Source: Pelomonas margarita (GTDB lineage: Bacteria > Pseudomonadota > Gammaproteobacteria > Burkholderiales > Burkholderiaceae_C). Taken from it: a DNA stretch of 64,000 bases. The stretch lies in the NCBI RefSeq assembly GCF_043555875.1, contig NZ_JBIGHW010000015.1:29534-93533 (forward strand), read 5' to 3'. Numbering within the stretch: position 1 is the stretch's first letter; each line of letters opens with the position of its first letter. Positions 18,355 through 29,158 of the stretch are shown one piece after another. The translations under genes were made by a program, and so were the position numbers. The notes under the pieces are model-generated. The model had not been told where the DNA came from. It saw only the letters and a list, made by a program, of their open reading frames with translations, and searched no databases.

Positions 18355-18927
18355 TCAGGAAGCGGTCGAGGCTGGCGCTGCGGACAGGTGCCAGCGGGGA
18401 TAGAACTGGGCGACGGTGGCGCTGTCCCGGCGCAGGGCATGACAGCGGTCGAGCTGGTAGGGCGGGTTGCCGGCGGCATCGCCCTCGCGGGTGTCGATGA
18501 CCGACCCTGCCAGCGCCTGGATGACGGCGGTCGGCAGGATCTGGCAGAGCTCGGTGATGTGGGTGCAACCCTGCGTGCCGCCCAGGCGGTCGGTCACGGC
18601 CTGGCGGAAGCCCTTCATCAGGTTCAGACCGACAAGGCGTGCATAGGCATCACCGTGCTCGCCGCATGCGGGGGCGTAGGGCATCCAGCGCGTGTCGGAG
18701 GCGGCCGCCGTGATGGTCAGCTGGGCGTCCACGGTCAGCTGCAGTTGCATCTCGTGGATGGGGTCGCCGGCCTTGCGGGTGCTGCCGGCCAGCGGAACGT
18801 CGTGCGACTTGGTGTCGCTCAGGCTGGCTTCGACGTCGAACAGGCCGTCATCGCGCGCGAACACCTGCACATCGAGGGCGCGGCGATGCAGCGGGCGGCG
18901 CGTGATGGACGGGTGGGCGGGGGGCAT
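18355..18927 (-). CDS. DUF2889 protein
   Basis: A 190-residue protein whose body (RRPLHRRALDVQVFARDDGLFDVEASLSD in two parts, DPIHEMQLQLTVD, GCTHITELCQILPTA) matches DUF2889, a family without a known function. No signal peptide or membrane helix. Conserved His and Cys residues (HRR, GCTH) are notable. The start at 18927 (MPPAHPSITRR) fits the family; an upstream extension looks noncoding. Its position between recX and sucC recurs in Burkholderiales, as far as I recall, but does not reveal a role. Confidence 0.85.
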   Translation of the reverse strand: MPPAHPSITRRPLHRRALDVQVFARDDGLFDVEASLSDTKSHDVPLAGSTRKAGDPIHEMQLQLTVDAQLTITAAASDTRWMPYAPACGEHGDAYARLVGLNLMKGFRQAVTDRLGGTQGCTHITELCQILPTAVIQALAGSVIDTREGDAAGNPPYQLDRCHALRRDSATVAQFYPRWHLSAAPASTAS

Positions 18928-19104
18928 GCAGCAGGGCGGGCGAAACAACCCGGCCAGTGCCGGGGTACGGCGGTGGGACCGGCTCTCAGGGCCACTTTGC
19001 CAAGGAGCTGGGAGGTGTGTAACCGGATGAACCGCCGTTTTGGCGGCAACCAGCAATGTAGCACGCTGGGGAAAAATGCCGATCTGCGCGCCGTCAAGCC
19101 GGCC

Positions 19105-19638
19105 TCAACCCTTGAGCAAGCGGCGCACCAAATCGGGGGCAAATCCGCGGGTCAGCAGGAAACGCGTCTGGCGCGCCAGCTCCAGGGTGTCGCGAGACGG
19201 CATGGCCCCGAAGCGCTTGTGCCAGACCTCGCGGGCGCGTTCCAACTCGGTTTCACGCAGCGCGACCTGTTGTTCGGCATCCAGTTTCAGCCCGTGGCGG
19301 GCCAGTTCCTGCTGGATGCGCTGCGTGCCAAAGCGATTGGCGCGCACATGCAGTCGCGACTCGATGAAACGGCTTTCGTCGAGGTAAGCCTCGGCCGCCA
19401 ACTGGTCGAGCAGCGGGTCGACTATGGCGGTGAAGTCGGCGTCAGGCGCAGCGTCGTCCCCGGCGCCTGGCACGTCGCTGTCATCTCGGAAAGAAGTGCT
19501 CTCCGACGAGGCTGCCCGCCGGGCCAATTGCTGCTGGATGCGCAGCAGTTTGCGCCGCAGTTCAGACCGGCTGTGTTCCCGTTGGGCCAGCAGCCCGATG
19601 GCGCGCGCCTTCAGTGACAGGGGCGCGCGTGTCGCCAT
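19105..19638 (-). CDS. recX: RecX, regulator of RecA
   Basis: A 177-residue protein starting MATRAPLSLKARAIGLLAQREHSRSEL, the first RecX helix repeat. Later repeats are seen around YLDESRFIESRLHVRANRFG and FLLTRGFAPDLVRRLL. RecX caps RecA filaments and inhibits recombinase activity. Between the first and second repeats lies an acidic, Ser/Asp-rich insert (about residues 40-70, SSESTSFRDDSDVPGAGDD) that most RecX proteins lack. It lies 25 bases after recA and is probably co-transcribed. Confidence 0.92.
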   Translation of the reverse strand: MATRAPLSLKARAIGLLAQREHSRSELRRKLLRIQQQLARRAASSESTSFRDDSDVPGAGDDAAPDADFTAIVDPLLDQLAAEAYLDESRFIESRLHVRANRFGTQRIQQELARHGLKLDAEQQVALRETELERAREVWHKRFGAMPSRDTLELARQTRFLLTRGFAPDLVRRLLKG

Positions 19639-19663
19639 AGTGCCCGCGAGACTGGGCTTGTGT

Positions 19664-20707
19664 TTACTCGTCGCCGGCGGCCGACGCCGCCTGAGGCGCA
19701 ACACCCACGGCCTCGCGGATGCGGTTTTCGATCTCGTGGGCGATGTCGGGGTTCTCGCGCAGGAACTCGCGGGCGTTGTCCTTGCCCTGGCCGATCTTCT
19801 CGCCCTTGTAGGCGTACCAGGCGCCCGACTTGTCGACGATCTTGTGCAGCACGCCCATGTCGACGATCTCGCCCTCGCGGCTGATGCCCTCGCCGTACAG
19901 GATGTCGAACTCGGCCGTCTTGAACGGGGGGCTGACCTTGTTCTTGACGACCTTGACCTTGGTCTCGGAGCCGATGACTTCCTCGCCCTTCTTGATGGAG
20001 CCGATACGGCGGATGTCCAGGCGCACGGAGGCGTAGAACTTCAGCGCATTGCCGCCGGTGGTGGTTTCGGGCGAGCCGAACATGACGCCGATCTTCATGC
20101 GGATCTGGTTGATGAAGATGACCGTGCAATTGGTCTTTTTGATCGTGGCGGTCAGCTTGCGCAGGGCCTGGCTCATCAGGCGGGCTTGCAGGCCGGGGAG
20201 TTGGTCGCCCATCTCGCCTTCGATTTCGGCCCGGGGCGTCAGCGCGGCGACCGAGTCGATGACGATGAGGTCCACGGAGCCGGAGCGCACCAGCGCATCG
20301 ACGATCTCCAGGGCCTGTTCACCGGTGTCGGGCTGGCTGATGAGCAGGTCGGTCAGGTTGACGCCCAGCTTTTGCGCGTACTGGATGTCCAGCGCGTGCT
20401 CGGCATCGATGAAGGCGCAGGTGCCGGAGAGCTTCTGCATCTCGGCAATGACCTGCAGCGTCAGCGTCGTCTTGCCGGAGGACTCGGGGCCGTAGATCTC
20501 GATGACGCGGCCGCGCGGCAGGCCGCCGACGCCCAGCGCGATGTCCAGCCCCAGCGAGCCGGTGGAGACGATCTGGATGTCTTCCAGCGCCTCGCCCTCG
20601 CCCAGTCGCATGATGGAGCCCTTGCCGAACTGCTTCTCGATCTGCGCGAGGGCGGCTTGCAGGGCCTTGGCTTTTTCGGTGTTCAGGGCTTTGACGGGGG
20701 CGTCCAT
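19664..20707 (-). CDS. recA: RecA recombinase
   Basis: A 347-residue DNA-dependent ATPase for homologous recombination and SOS induction. Walker A is GPESSGKT (73-80); the family stretches ALKFYASVRLDIRR, INQIRMKIGVMFG and the DNA loop regions are intact. The start at 20707 has GGAGA about 9 bases upstream. The C-terminal tail is the usual acidic/alanine mix. A LexA-box-like site lies 38 bases upstream. Confidence 0.98.
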   Translation of the reverse strand: MDAPVKALNTEKAKALQAALAQIEKQFGKGSIMRLGEGEALEDIQIVSTGSLGLDIALGVGGLPRGRVIEIYGPESSGKTTLTLQVIAEMQKLSGTCAFIDAEHALDIQYAQKLGVNLTDLLISQPDTGEQALEIVDALVRSGSVDLIVIDSVAALTPRAEIEGEMGDQLPGLQARLMSQALRKLTATIKKTNCTVIFINQIRMKIGVMFGSPETTTGGNALKFYASVRLDIRRIGSIKKGEEVIGSETKVKVVKNKVSPPFKTAEFDILYGEGISREGEIVDMGVLHKIVDKSGAWYAYKGEKIGQGKDNAREFLRENPDIAHEIENRIREAVGVAPQAASAAGDE

Positions 20708-20744
20708 GTGGTTCTCCAGAGAATGGAATGAATTATGGGGCAAT

Positions 20745-20760
20745 ATGTATGTTTGTACAG
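20745..20760 (-). promoter_or_regulatory. LexA (SOS) box before recA
   Basis: The minus strand reads CTGTACAAACATACAT, matching CTGT-N8-ACAG except for the last base. It sits 38 bases upstream of the recA start, where it could cover the promoter. Confidence 0.7.
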
Positions 20761-20855
20761 TGGTTTGTCCCCAGGCTTGATGAATCATCGGCGATGGGTG
20801 GCTCATGACGTGAGCCATGGGCGCACCGCCTAACATCGGGCGAGGAGACAAGACC

Positions 20856-21526
20856 ATGCGCATCCTGATTGCGGAAGACGACCAAGTGCTGGCCGATGGC
20901 CTGCTGCGCGCGCTGCGGGCCTCGGGCTATGCCGTGGACCGGGTGATGTCGGGCACGGAGGCCGACACGGCCCTGGCGACCCATGAGTTCGATCTGGTGA
21001 TTCTGGACCTGGGCCTGCCGCGCCTGCATGGGCTGGAGGTGCTGCGCAAGCTGCGCGCTCGCGGGTCGACGATGCCTGTGCTGATCCTGACCGCGGCCGA
21101 CAGCGTCGAGCAGCGCGTCAAGGGCTTGGACCTGGGCGCCGACGACTACATGGCCAAGCCGTTCTCGCTGCAGGAGCTGGAGGCCCGCGTGCGGGCGCTG
21201 ACGCGCCGCGGCCTGGGCACGGCCAGCAGTGTTATCAAGCACGGGCCGCTGAGCTTCGACGCCACCGGCCGCGTGGCCTACATCAACGACCAGATGCTGG
21301 AGCTGTCGGCGCGCGAGTTGTCGCTGCTGGAGGTGCTGCTGCAGCGAGCCGGGCGGCTGGTCAGCAAGGATCAGCTCGTCGAGCGCCTGTGCGAATGGGG
21401 TGAAGAGGTCTCGAACAACGCGATCGAGGTCTACATCCACCGGCTGCGCAAGAAGATCGAGCAGGGGCCGATCCGCATCGCGACCGTGCGTGGCCTGGGC
21501 TACTGCCTCGAGAAGATCTCGTCCTG

Positions 21527-21527
<1 letters not shown>
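20856..21527 (+). CDS. OmpR-family response regulator (TctD/QseB-like)
   Basis: A 223-residue regulator: receiver domain (acidic pair ED at 8-10, phosphoacceptor D in VILDLGLP, K in MAKPFSLQE) and winged-helix DNA-binding domain (ELSARELSLLEVL, VYIHRLRKKIE, IRTVRGLGY-type end). Start 20856 has GAGGAG 9 bases upstream. It overlaps the kinase start by one base. The sequence resembles TctD, which controls tricarboxylate uptake in relatives, but no transporter is adjacent, so the stimulus is unknown. Confidence 0.9.
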
Positions 21528-23032
<1,505 letters not shown>

Positions 23033-23063
23033 GCGGGTCTGACCGGCGGGCTGCCGCGCAGTG

Positions 23064-24218
23064 TCAGGTCTTGACGAGCTTCTTGACCCGCGCGATGGAC
23101 ATCAGCATGCCCAGCGACAGCCCCAGCGTCACCATGGCCGTCCCGCCGTAGCTGATGAAGGGCAGCGGCACGCCCACCACCGGCAGGATGCCGCTGACCA
23201 TGCCCATGTTGACGAACACGTAGGTGAAGAAGGACAGCGTCACCGCGCCGGCCATCAGGCGGCCGAACAGCGTGGGCGCGTCGGACGCGATCATCAGCCC
23301 GCGCAGGATCAGCGCCGTGAAGCCGGCCAGCAGTGCCATCGCACCGAGGAAGCCGAACTCCTCGCCGAAGGCCGCGAAGATGAAGTCGGTGGTGCGCTCG
23401 GGGATGAACTCCAGGTGGGTCTGCGTGCCCTGCATGAAGCCCTTGCCCGTCATGCCGCCGGAGCCGATGGCGATCTCGCCCTGGATGATGTGGAAGCCCT
23501 TGCCCAGCGGGTCCTTGGACGGGTCCAGCAGCGTGCAGACGCGGTGGCGCTGGTACTCCTTCAGCACCGGCCAGGTCACGTCGGGCTGGCAGATGCGCTC
23601 CTCGCTGAGCACCAGCGTCGTGATGCCGGCGGCGGCCAGCACGAAGGCCGGGGCGATGAGCTTCCACGGCAGGCCGGCGAAGAAGATCACGTACAGGCCG
23701 GCGGCCAGTACGAGGATGCCGGTGCCCAGGTCAGGCTGTTTGGCCACCAGCAGGAAGGGCAGCAGCAGCAGCGCGAACGCGGCCATGAAGTCCGGCCAGC
23801 GCAAGATGCCCTCGCGCTTCTGGAACCACCAGGCCAGCATCAGCGGCGTGGCCAGCTTGAGCAGCTCGGACGGCTGGATCTGCGTGATGCCGATGTTGAG
23901 CCAGCGCGTCGCGCCCTTCTTGGAGATGCCGAACAGCGCCGTCGCGATCAGCAGCGCGATGCCCAGCGTGTACACGGGCACGGCCAGTGCCATCAGCCGC
24001 TGCGGCGGCACCTGCGCCACGATCAGCATCAGCCCCAGGGCCAGCGCCATGTTGCGGGCGTGGTCGACGAAGCGGGTGCCGTGGTCGTAACCGGCCGAGT
24101 ACATGCACAGCAGGCCCCAGCCGCACAGCCACAGGATGACCAGCAGCAGCGGGACGTCGAAGCCGCGGAGCCAGGGCTTGAGCCGGCTCAGCAGCGGCGG
24201 GCGTTCGATGACGGTCAT
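23064..24218 (-). CDS. rodA: RodA, SEDS peptidoglycan glycosyltransferase
   Basis: A 384-residue polytopic protein with about 10 helices. SEDS hallmarks are visible: GITQIQPSELLKLATPL, the ALGLMLIVAQVPP region and VGVPLPFISYGGTAMV near the end. RodA polymerises glycan strands for cell elongation together with PBP2, whose gene overlaps it by 4 bases (ATGA). The catalytic Asp region of the large loop is the SRTDFIF-like TTDFIFAAFGEEFG. Confidence 0.96.
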   Translation of the reverse strand: MTVIERPPLLSRLKPWLRGFDVPLLLVILWLCGWGLLCMYSAGYDHGTRFVDHARNMALALGLMLIVAQVPPQRLMALAVPVYTLGIALLIATALFGISKKGATRWLNIGITQIQPSELLKLATPLMLAWWFQKREGILRWPDFMAAFALLLLPFLLVAKQPDLGTGILVLAAGLYVIFFAGLPWKLIAPAFVLAAAGITTLVLSEERICQPDVTWPVLKEYQRHRVCTLLDPSKDPLGKGFHIIQGEIAIGSGGMTGKGFMQGTQTHLEFIPERTTDFIFAAFGEEFGFLGAMALLAGFTALILRGLMIASDAPTLFGRLMAGAVTLSFFTYVFVNMGMVSGILPVVGVPLPFISYGGTAMVTLGLSLGMLMSIARVKKLVKT

Positions 24219-26260
24219 CGCGAGGCTCCCCGGGCGGGTGTGGACGCGGCGGCAGCGGCCGAGGCGGCGGAGGCGGCGGAGGCTGGTGTGGCCGGTGCCG
24301 AGGCCGCTTGGCCAGGCAGCGGCACGTCGGCCGCGCGGCGCGGCGTGCCGATGGGGGCGAAGGTCTGGCCCAGCTGCGTCTTGGCGATGTCTTCCTCGCT
24401 GGGGTAGGTGCCGGTCAGCAGGTAGTCGAACACGCGGCGTGCGATGGGCGCGGCCGCGGCCGAGCCCCAGCCCGCGTTCTCGACGATGACAGCCAGCGCC
24501 ACGCTAGGCTGCTCCAGCGGCGCGAAGGCGACGTAGAGCGAGTGGTCTCGCTTGCGTTCGTCGGCCTTGATGGCGCTGTAGCGTTCGCCGGCGCGCAGGC
24601 CCACGGCCTGGGCCGTGCCCGTCTTGCCGCCGCTCTGGTAGGTCGCGCCCATGAAGACCTGGCGCGAGGTTCCTTCCAGCGTCACGCCGTTCATCGCGTT
24701 GAGGATCACGCCGACGTCGGCGGCCTTCAGCGGCAGCGGCTCGCGCGCGTCGCTGGCGATGCGGCGCTGCTCGTGGCGAGCCACGTCCTCGATCTCGCGC
24801 ACTAGCCGCGGCTTGAAGCGCTGGCCGCCACTGGCCACCGTGGCATAGGCATTGGCCATCTGCAGCATGGTGAAGTTGTTGTAGCCCTGGCCGATGCCTA
24901 ACGAGATGGTCTCACCGGCATACCAGCGCTTCTGCTCCGGTGTCTTGAAGCGCCGGTCGGTGCGCTTCCACTCGGTGGACGGCAGCACGCCGGTCACCTC
25001 GCCCTGCAGGTCGATGTCGGTGCGGCTGCCCAGGCCGAACGGCGACAGCTCCTGGTGGATCAGGTCCACGCCCATCAGATTGGCGAGGTCGTAGAAGTAG
25101 ACGTTGCTGGACGACACGATGGCCGCGCGCATGTCCTTGGGCCCGGGCCGGTCGGCCTCGGGGCTGCCGAAGCTGCGGCCGCCGAAGCTGTAGACCAGGT
25201 TGTCCTGGATGACGACATGCGGCCCGCGCTTGCCGCTGGTCAGCGCGGCCATGGCCATCAGCGGCTTGAAGGTGGAGCCTGGAGGGTAGGTGCCGCGCAG
25301 CGCGCGGTTCAGCAGCGGCTTGTCGATGTCCTCGTTGAGCTCGCGCCAGCTGTCGGCGTCAATGCCGTCGACGAAGAGGTTGGGGTCGAACGTGGGCTTG
25401 GACACGAAGGCCAGCACCTCGCCGTTGCGCGGGTCGATGGCCACCAGCGCGCCGCGCCGCTCGCCGAACAGCTGTTCGACGAGCGCCTGCAGCTTGATGT
25501 CGATGGACAGGTTCAGCGTGTTGCCGGGCGTGGGCGGGCGGTGGTCCAGCCGGCGCACCGCGCGGCCACCGGCGCTGGTCTCGACCTGCTCGAAGCCGGT
25601 CAGCCCGTGCAGCTCACGCTCGTAGGCCTGCTCCAGCCCTAGCTTGCCGATGTACTCGGTGCCGCGGTAGTTGGCGAGGTCTTCTTCTTCCCAGTCGTCC
25701 ATGGCCTTCTTCTCGGCCTGGTTGATGCGGCCGATGTAGCCGATCAGGTGCGAGCCGACCTCGCCCAGCGGGTAGGAGCGGAACAGCCGCGCCTTGATCT
25801 CCACGCCGGGGAAGCGGAAGCGCTGCGCCGTGAAGCGCGCGACCTCCTCGTCCGTCAGCTTGGTGCGGATGGGCAGGGAGTCGGTGTGCTTGGCCTCTTC
25901 CAGCAGGCGTTTGAAGCGGCGCTTGTCGCGCGGCTGGATGTCGATGAACTGACCGAGCTGCTCGATGGTCGCGTCCATGTCGATCACCTTGGCCGGGTTG
26001 ATCTCCAGTGTGTAGGCCGAGTAGTTGCTGGCCAGCACGACGCCGTGGCGGTCCTTGATGAGGCCTCGGTTGGGCACGATGGGCACGACGGCGATGCGGT
26101 TGGACTCGGCCCGCTCGGCCAGGCTGTCGTGCTGCATGATCTGTAGCCACACCAGCCGCGCCACCAGCAGCCCGAAGCAGAACAACACGAAGGCGCCCGC
26201 CGCCAGCACCCGGGCGCGAAAGCGCGCCAGCTCCTGGTGCAGGTTCTTCAGGACGACCAC
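24215..26260 (-). CDS. mrdA: Penicillin-binding protein 2 (elongasome transpeptidase)
   Basis: A 681-residue class B PBP. One N-terminal membrane helix (about 17-38), the pedestal domain, then the transpeptidase: S329-T-F-K332, S384-S-N386 and GGKTGTAQ. The start is taken as GTG at 26260, eight bases past the mreD stop; the frame stays open upstream but would run through mreD. The C-terminal 50 residues form an Ala/Ser/Pro tail (SAPATPASAASAASAAA) not typical of PBP2. It cross-links side-wall peptidoglycan with RodA. Confidence 0.95.
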   Translation of the reverse strand: MVVLKNLHQELARFRARVLAAGAFVLFCFGLLVARLVWLQIMQHDSLAERAESNRIAVVPIVPNRGLIKDRHGVVLASNYSAYTLEINPAKVIDMDATIEQLGQFIDIQPRDKRRFKRLLEEAKHTDSLPIRTKLTDEEVARFTAQRFRFPGVEIKARLFRSYPLGEVGSHLIGYIGRINQAEKKAMDDWEEEDLANYRGTEYIGKLGLEQAYERELHGLTGFEQVETSAGGRAVRRLDHRPPTPGNTLNLSIDIKLQALVEQLFGERRGALVAIDPRNGEVLAFVSKPTFDPNLFVDGIDADSWRELNEDIDKPLLNRALRGTYPPGSTFKPLMAMAALTSGKRGPHVVIQDNLVYSFGGRSFGSPEADRPGPKDMRAAIVSSSNVYFYDLANLMGVDLIHQELSPFGLGSRTDIDLQGEVTGVLPSTEWKRTDRRFKTPEQKRWYAGETISLGIGQGYNNFTMLQMANAYATVASGGQRFKPRLVREIEDVARHEQRRIASDAREPLPLKAADVGVILNAMNGVTLEGTSRQVFMGATYQSGGKTGTAQAVGLRAGERYSAIKADERKRDHSLYVAFAPLEQPSVALAVIVENAGWGSAAAAPIARRVFDYLLTGTYPSEEDIAKTQLGQTFAPIGTPRRAADVPLPGQAASAPATPASAASAASAAAAASTPARGASR

Positions 26261-26268
26261 GGATGCGC

Positions 26269-26790
26269 TCAGAGCGGCCGATGCGCGTCGCGGTCCGGCG
26301 CGCGGCGCTGCGGCGCGAGCAGCAGCGCGCTCGCGACGGGCCACAACGCGGCCTCCAGGAAGGGCGCCAGCAGCACGTCCCAGCCCGGCCACATGCCGCC
26401 CACAGCCATGCGCACGAGCAGTGTCAGCACATGCGCGGCCACGAACAGCGGCAGGATCTGCACCGCCTGGCCGGCGAGGCTGAACCAGGCCATGCGCCGG
26501 TGCAGCGAGATCGCGCCGAAGCTCAGCGCGCTGTAGGCCAGCGCGTGCTGGCCCAGCACCGCGCCGTCATGCACGTCGATCAGCAGCCCGAACGCGAACG
26601 CCCATAGCACGCCCACGCGGCGCGGCTGGTGCACGCCCCAGAACGCGAGCACCACGGCCAGCAGGTCCGGCATCCAGGCCAGCCGGCCCAGCGGCACCAT
26701 GTCGACCAGCAAGGCGAGCAGCAGCGAGAAGCCGATGAACCAGGGGTTGGCGGGGAGCAGCAGCTTTTCGGCTGCGCGCGGCATGATCAT
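26269..26790 (-). CDS. mreD: MreD, rod-shape membrane protein
   Basis: A 173-residue protein with five to six hydrophobic helices and the family-typical ARFLLPANPWFIGFSLLLAL-like start (LLLPANPWFIGFSLLL) and VLWAFAFGLLIDVHDGAVLGQHAL. It is part of the elongasome. The start ATG at 26790 overlaps the mreC stop (ATGA); a second in-frame ATG at 26784 is possible. Confidence 0.92.
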   Translation of the reverse strand: MIMPRAAEKLLLPANPWFIGFSLLLALLVDMVPLGRLAWMPDLLAVVLAFWGVHQPRRVGVLWAFAFGLLIDVHDGAVLGQHALAYSALSFGAISLHRRMAWFSLAGQAVQILPLFVAAHVLTLLVRMAVGGMWPGWDVLLAPFLEAALWPVASALLLAPQRRAPDRDAHRPL

Positions 26791-27791
26791 GGCGTGGCTC
26801 CCGAGGCCTTGGCGGCCGCTTTCTCGGCGGCCTTCTCGGCGCGCTCGGCCTTCTTCGCGGCACGGGCGTTGGCCTTGGCCTCAGCAGCCGAAGCGGCCTC
26901 AGCCGCCGCCGCAACCTCGGCCTCGTGCCTGGCCGCGAGATGGCGGTCCATCGGCAGCAGCACCAGCACGTGGCGGGCGCTGTCGGGCTGCGCGACGGGG
27001 GCGAGCTGCACCTGCGCGAAGCTGGAGTCGCCACGCCGCTCCACGGCTGCGACGCGCGCCACCGGCAGGCCTGGCGGGTAGATGCCGTCCAGCCCCGACG
27101 TGATCATGGCGTCACCCACCTTGATGTCCGCGTTGGCGGCCAGGAAGCGCAGCTCCATGCCGCTGCCGTCGGCGCGGCCGGCGGCCGCATTGCGCATCTG
27201 CGTGCGCGCGTTCAGCAGCGGGATGGCGGCGTCCTTGTCGGTCAGCAGCGTGACCTCGGCGGACAGCGGGTACACGCGCGTCACTTGGCCCAGCACGCCG
27301 GCCTCGTTGATGACCGGTGAGCCGGCCTTCACGCCCTGCGTGGCGCCGCGGTCGATGACGACGCGGCGCGAGAACGGATCCGGCGCCTCGAACAGCACCT
27401 CGGCGGCCAGCGACGGCACGACCAGCGCGGGCTGCAGCGCCAGCAGCTTGCGCAGGCTGTCGTTCTCGGCTTGCAGCGCGGCCACTCGGGCCAGGCGCTC
27501 GGCCTGCTGCGCCAGCTGCCGCTTGGCCAGGTCCTCGGCGGCCATCGCGCGCTGGGTGCCGCGCAGGTAGTCGCCGGCCTTCTCCCAGGCATCCACGGGC
27601 GTCAGCAGCAGGCGCTGCACGGGCTGCAGCACCAGTGCCAGCGCGCTGCGGGCCGGGTGCATGAGCTTGAAGCGCGCGTCCGCCACCATCAGCAGCAGCG
27701 CCAGTGCCGAACACAGCGCGAGCTTGGTCAGCGCCGACGGCCCCTGGCGGAACAGCGGCGGCGGGTTGCGGTCGAGGGTGCCGAGGGGCAT
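26787..27791 (-). CDS. mreC: MreC, rod-shape scaffold protein
   Basis: A 334-residue bitopic protein: transmembrane helix near 22-38, coiled coil (about 80-120, AKRQLAQQAERLARVAALQAEN region), then two beta-barrel domains (FSRRVVIDRGATQGVKAG; MITSGLDGIYPPGLPVA). It links PBP2 activation to MreB. The last 40 residues are an Ala/Glu/Lys-rich helix (AAEAKANARAAKKAERAEK) that extends beyond the usual MreC end. It overlaps mreD by 4 bases. Confidence 0.95.
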   Translation of the reverse strand: MPLGTLDRNPPPLFRQGPSALTKLALCSALALLLMVADARFKLMHPARSALALVLQPVQRLLLTPVDAWEKAGDYLRGTQRAMAAEDLAKRQLAQQAERLARVAALQAENDSLRKLLALQPALVVPSLAAEVLFEAPDPFSRRVVIDRGATQGVKAGSPVINEAGVLGQVTRVYPLSAEVTLLTDKDAAIPLLNARTQMRNAAAGRADGSGMELRFLAANADIKVGDAMITSGLDGIYPPGLPVARVAAVERRGDSSFAQVQLAPVAQPDSARHVLVLLPMDRHLAARHEAEVAAAAEAASAAEAKANARAAKKAERAEKAAEKAAAKASGATP

Positions 27792-27904
27792 CGCAGAAAG
27801 AAGGGGGTGATGCGCGCGGCTGTCAGCCGAGAGCCGGGCCGCCCCAAGGCGGCTGACGACCTTCTCGGAGGGTGGGCTCGGTACTCCGAGACCGGGTGCT
27901 CACA

Positions 27905-28948
27905 TCAGTCAGAGGTGAAGATGCTGCCCAGGCGCTCCATGCGCTCCAGGGCCATGCCGCAGCCGCGCACCACGCAGGTCAGCGGGTCTTCGGCCACCAG
28001 CACCGGCAGGCCGGTTTCCTCGGACAGCAGGCGGTCCAGGTCGCGCAGCAGCGCGCCACCACCGGTCAGCATCATGCCGCGCTCGGCGATGTCGGCGCCC
28101 AGCTCGGGCGGCGTTTGCTCCAACGCGTTCTTCACGGCGGAGACGATCTGGTTCAGCGGGTCAGTCAGGGCTTCCAGGATCTCGTTGGACGAGATCGTGA
28201 AGCTGCGCGGCACGCCCTCGGCGAGGTTGCGGCCCTTGACCTCCATCTCCTTGACCTCGGAGCCCGGGAAGGCGCTGCCGATGTTCTTCTTGATGGCTTC
28301 GGCGGTCTGCTCGCCGATCAGCATGCCGTAGTTGCGGCGGATGTAGTTGATGATGGATTCGTCGAACTTGTCACCGCCGACGCGCACCGAGCCCTTGTAG
28401 ACCATGCCGCCCAGCGAGATGACGCCGACTTCCGTCGTGCCGCCGCCGATGTCCACCACCATGGAGCCCGAGGCCTCTGCCACCGGCAGGCCGGCGCCGA
28501 TGGCCGCAGCCATCGGTTCCTCGATCAGATAGACCTCGCTGGCGCCGGCACCCAGTGCGGCGTCGCGGATGGCGCGCTTCTCGACCTGCGTGGAGCCGCA
28601 GGGCACGCAGATGATGATGCGCGGGCTGGGCTTGAAGGTCTTGCTGTCGTGGACCATCTTGATGAACTGCTTGATCATCTGTTCGGTCACGACGAAATCG
28701 GCGATCACGCCGTCCTTCATCGGGCGGATCGCCTCGATGTTGCCGGGCACCTTGCCCAGCATGGCCTTGGCCTCGCGGCCGACGGCCTGGATGGTCTTCT
28801 TGCCGTTAGGGCCGCCTTCGTGGCGGATGGAGACGACCGAGGGCTCATCCAGCACGATGCCCTTGCCGCGCACGTAGATCAGGGTGTTGGCGGTGCCGAG
28901 GTCGATGGCCAGGTCGGTGGAGAAGTAACGGCGCAGGGAGGCGAACAT
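27905..28948 (-). CDS. mreB: MreB, actin-like cell-shape protein
   Basis: A 347-residue actin-fold ATPase starting MFASLRRYFSTDLAIDLGTANT, with phosphate loops DLGTANTL and DIGGGTTEV and the nucleotide region MLTGGGALLRDLDRLL. It polymerises under the inner membrane and guides the MreCD-RodA-PBP2 machine encoded downstream. Start 28948 is given by family alignment. A 113-base gap separates it from mreC. Confidence 0.97.
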   Translation of the reverse strand: MFASLRRYFSTDLAIDLGTANTLIYVRGKGIVLDEPSVVSIRHEGGPNGKKTIQAVGREAKAMLGKVPGNIEAIRPMKDGVIADFVVTEQMIKQFIKMVHDSKTFKPSPRIIICVPCGSTQVEKRAIRDAALGAGASEVYLIEEPMAAAIGAGLPVAEASGSMVVDIGGGTTEVGVISLGGMVYKGSVRVGGDKFDESIINYIRRNYGMLIGEQTAEAIKKNIGSAFPGSEVKEMEVKGRNLAEGVPRSFTISSNEILEALTDPLNQIVSAVKNALEQTPPELGADIAERGMMLTGGGALLRDLDRLLSEETGLPVLVAEDPLTCVVRGCGMALERMERLGSIFTSD

Positions 28949-29158
28949 GGTGTGGCGCGGGGAGCCTCGCCGGCAGGGCGCGGCTTGAAATCGGGGGCTG
29001 AATAAGCAGCGAGGCCGCCCGGGCCGCGACGGAATGCATCGCGAAGCGGGCAGCCTCGAAGGCTTGCAAGATGGGCGGCGATAATAACCGAACACCCCTG
29101 TTTTGAGCCTGCCGACACGCGCTTTTCGGCTCAATCCTTACACCTGAAAACGCCCTCC

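Noticed and set aside
20733..21440. 235-codon minus-strand frame opposite the response regulator
   Set aside because: Antisense to a complete OmpR-family gene and made of Gln/Arg/His-rich low-information sequence.
24250..24300. GGCGGAGGC-type tandem triplets
   Set aside because: They encode the Ala-rich tail of PBP2 in frame; not a separate repeat element or CRISPR.
27877..27890. CTCGG-TACT-CCGAG hairpin between mreB and mreC
   Set aside because: Five-base stem without a T-run inside an operon; too weak for a terminator.
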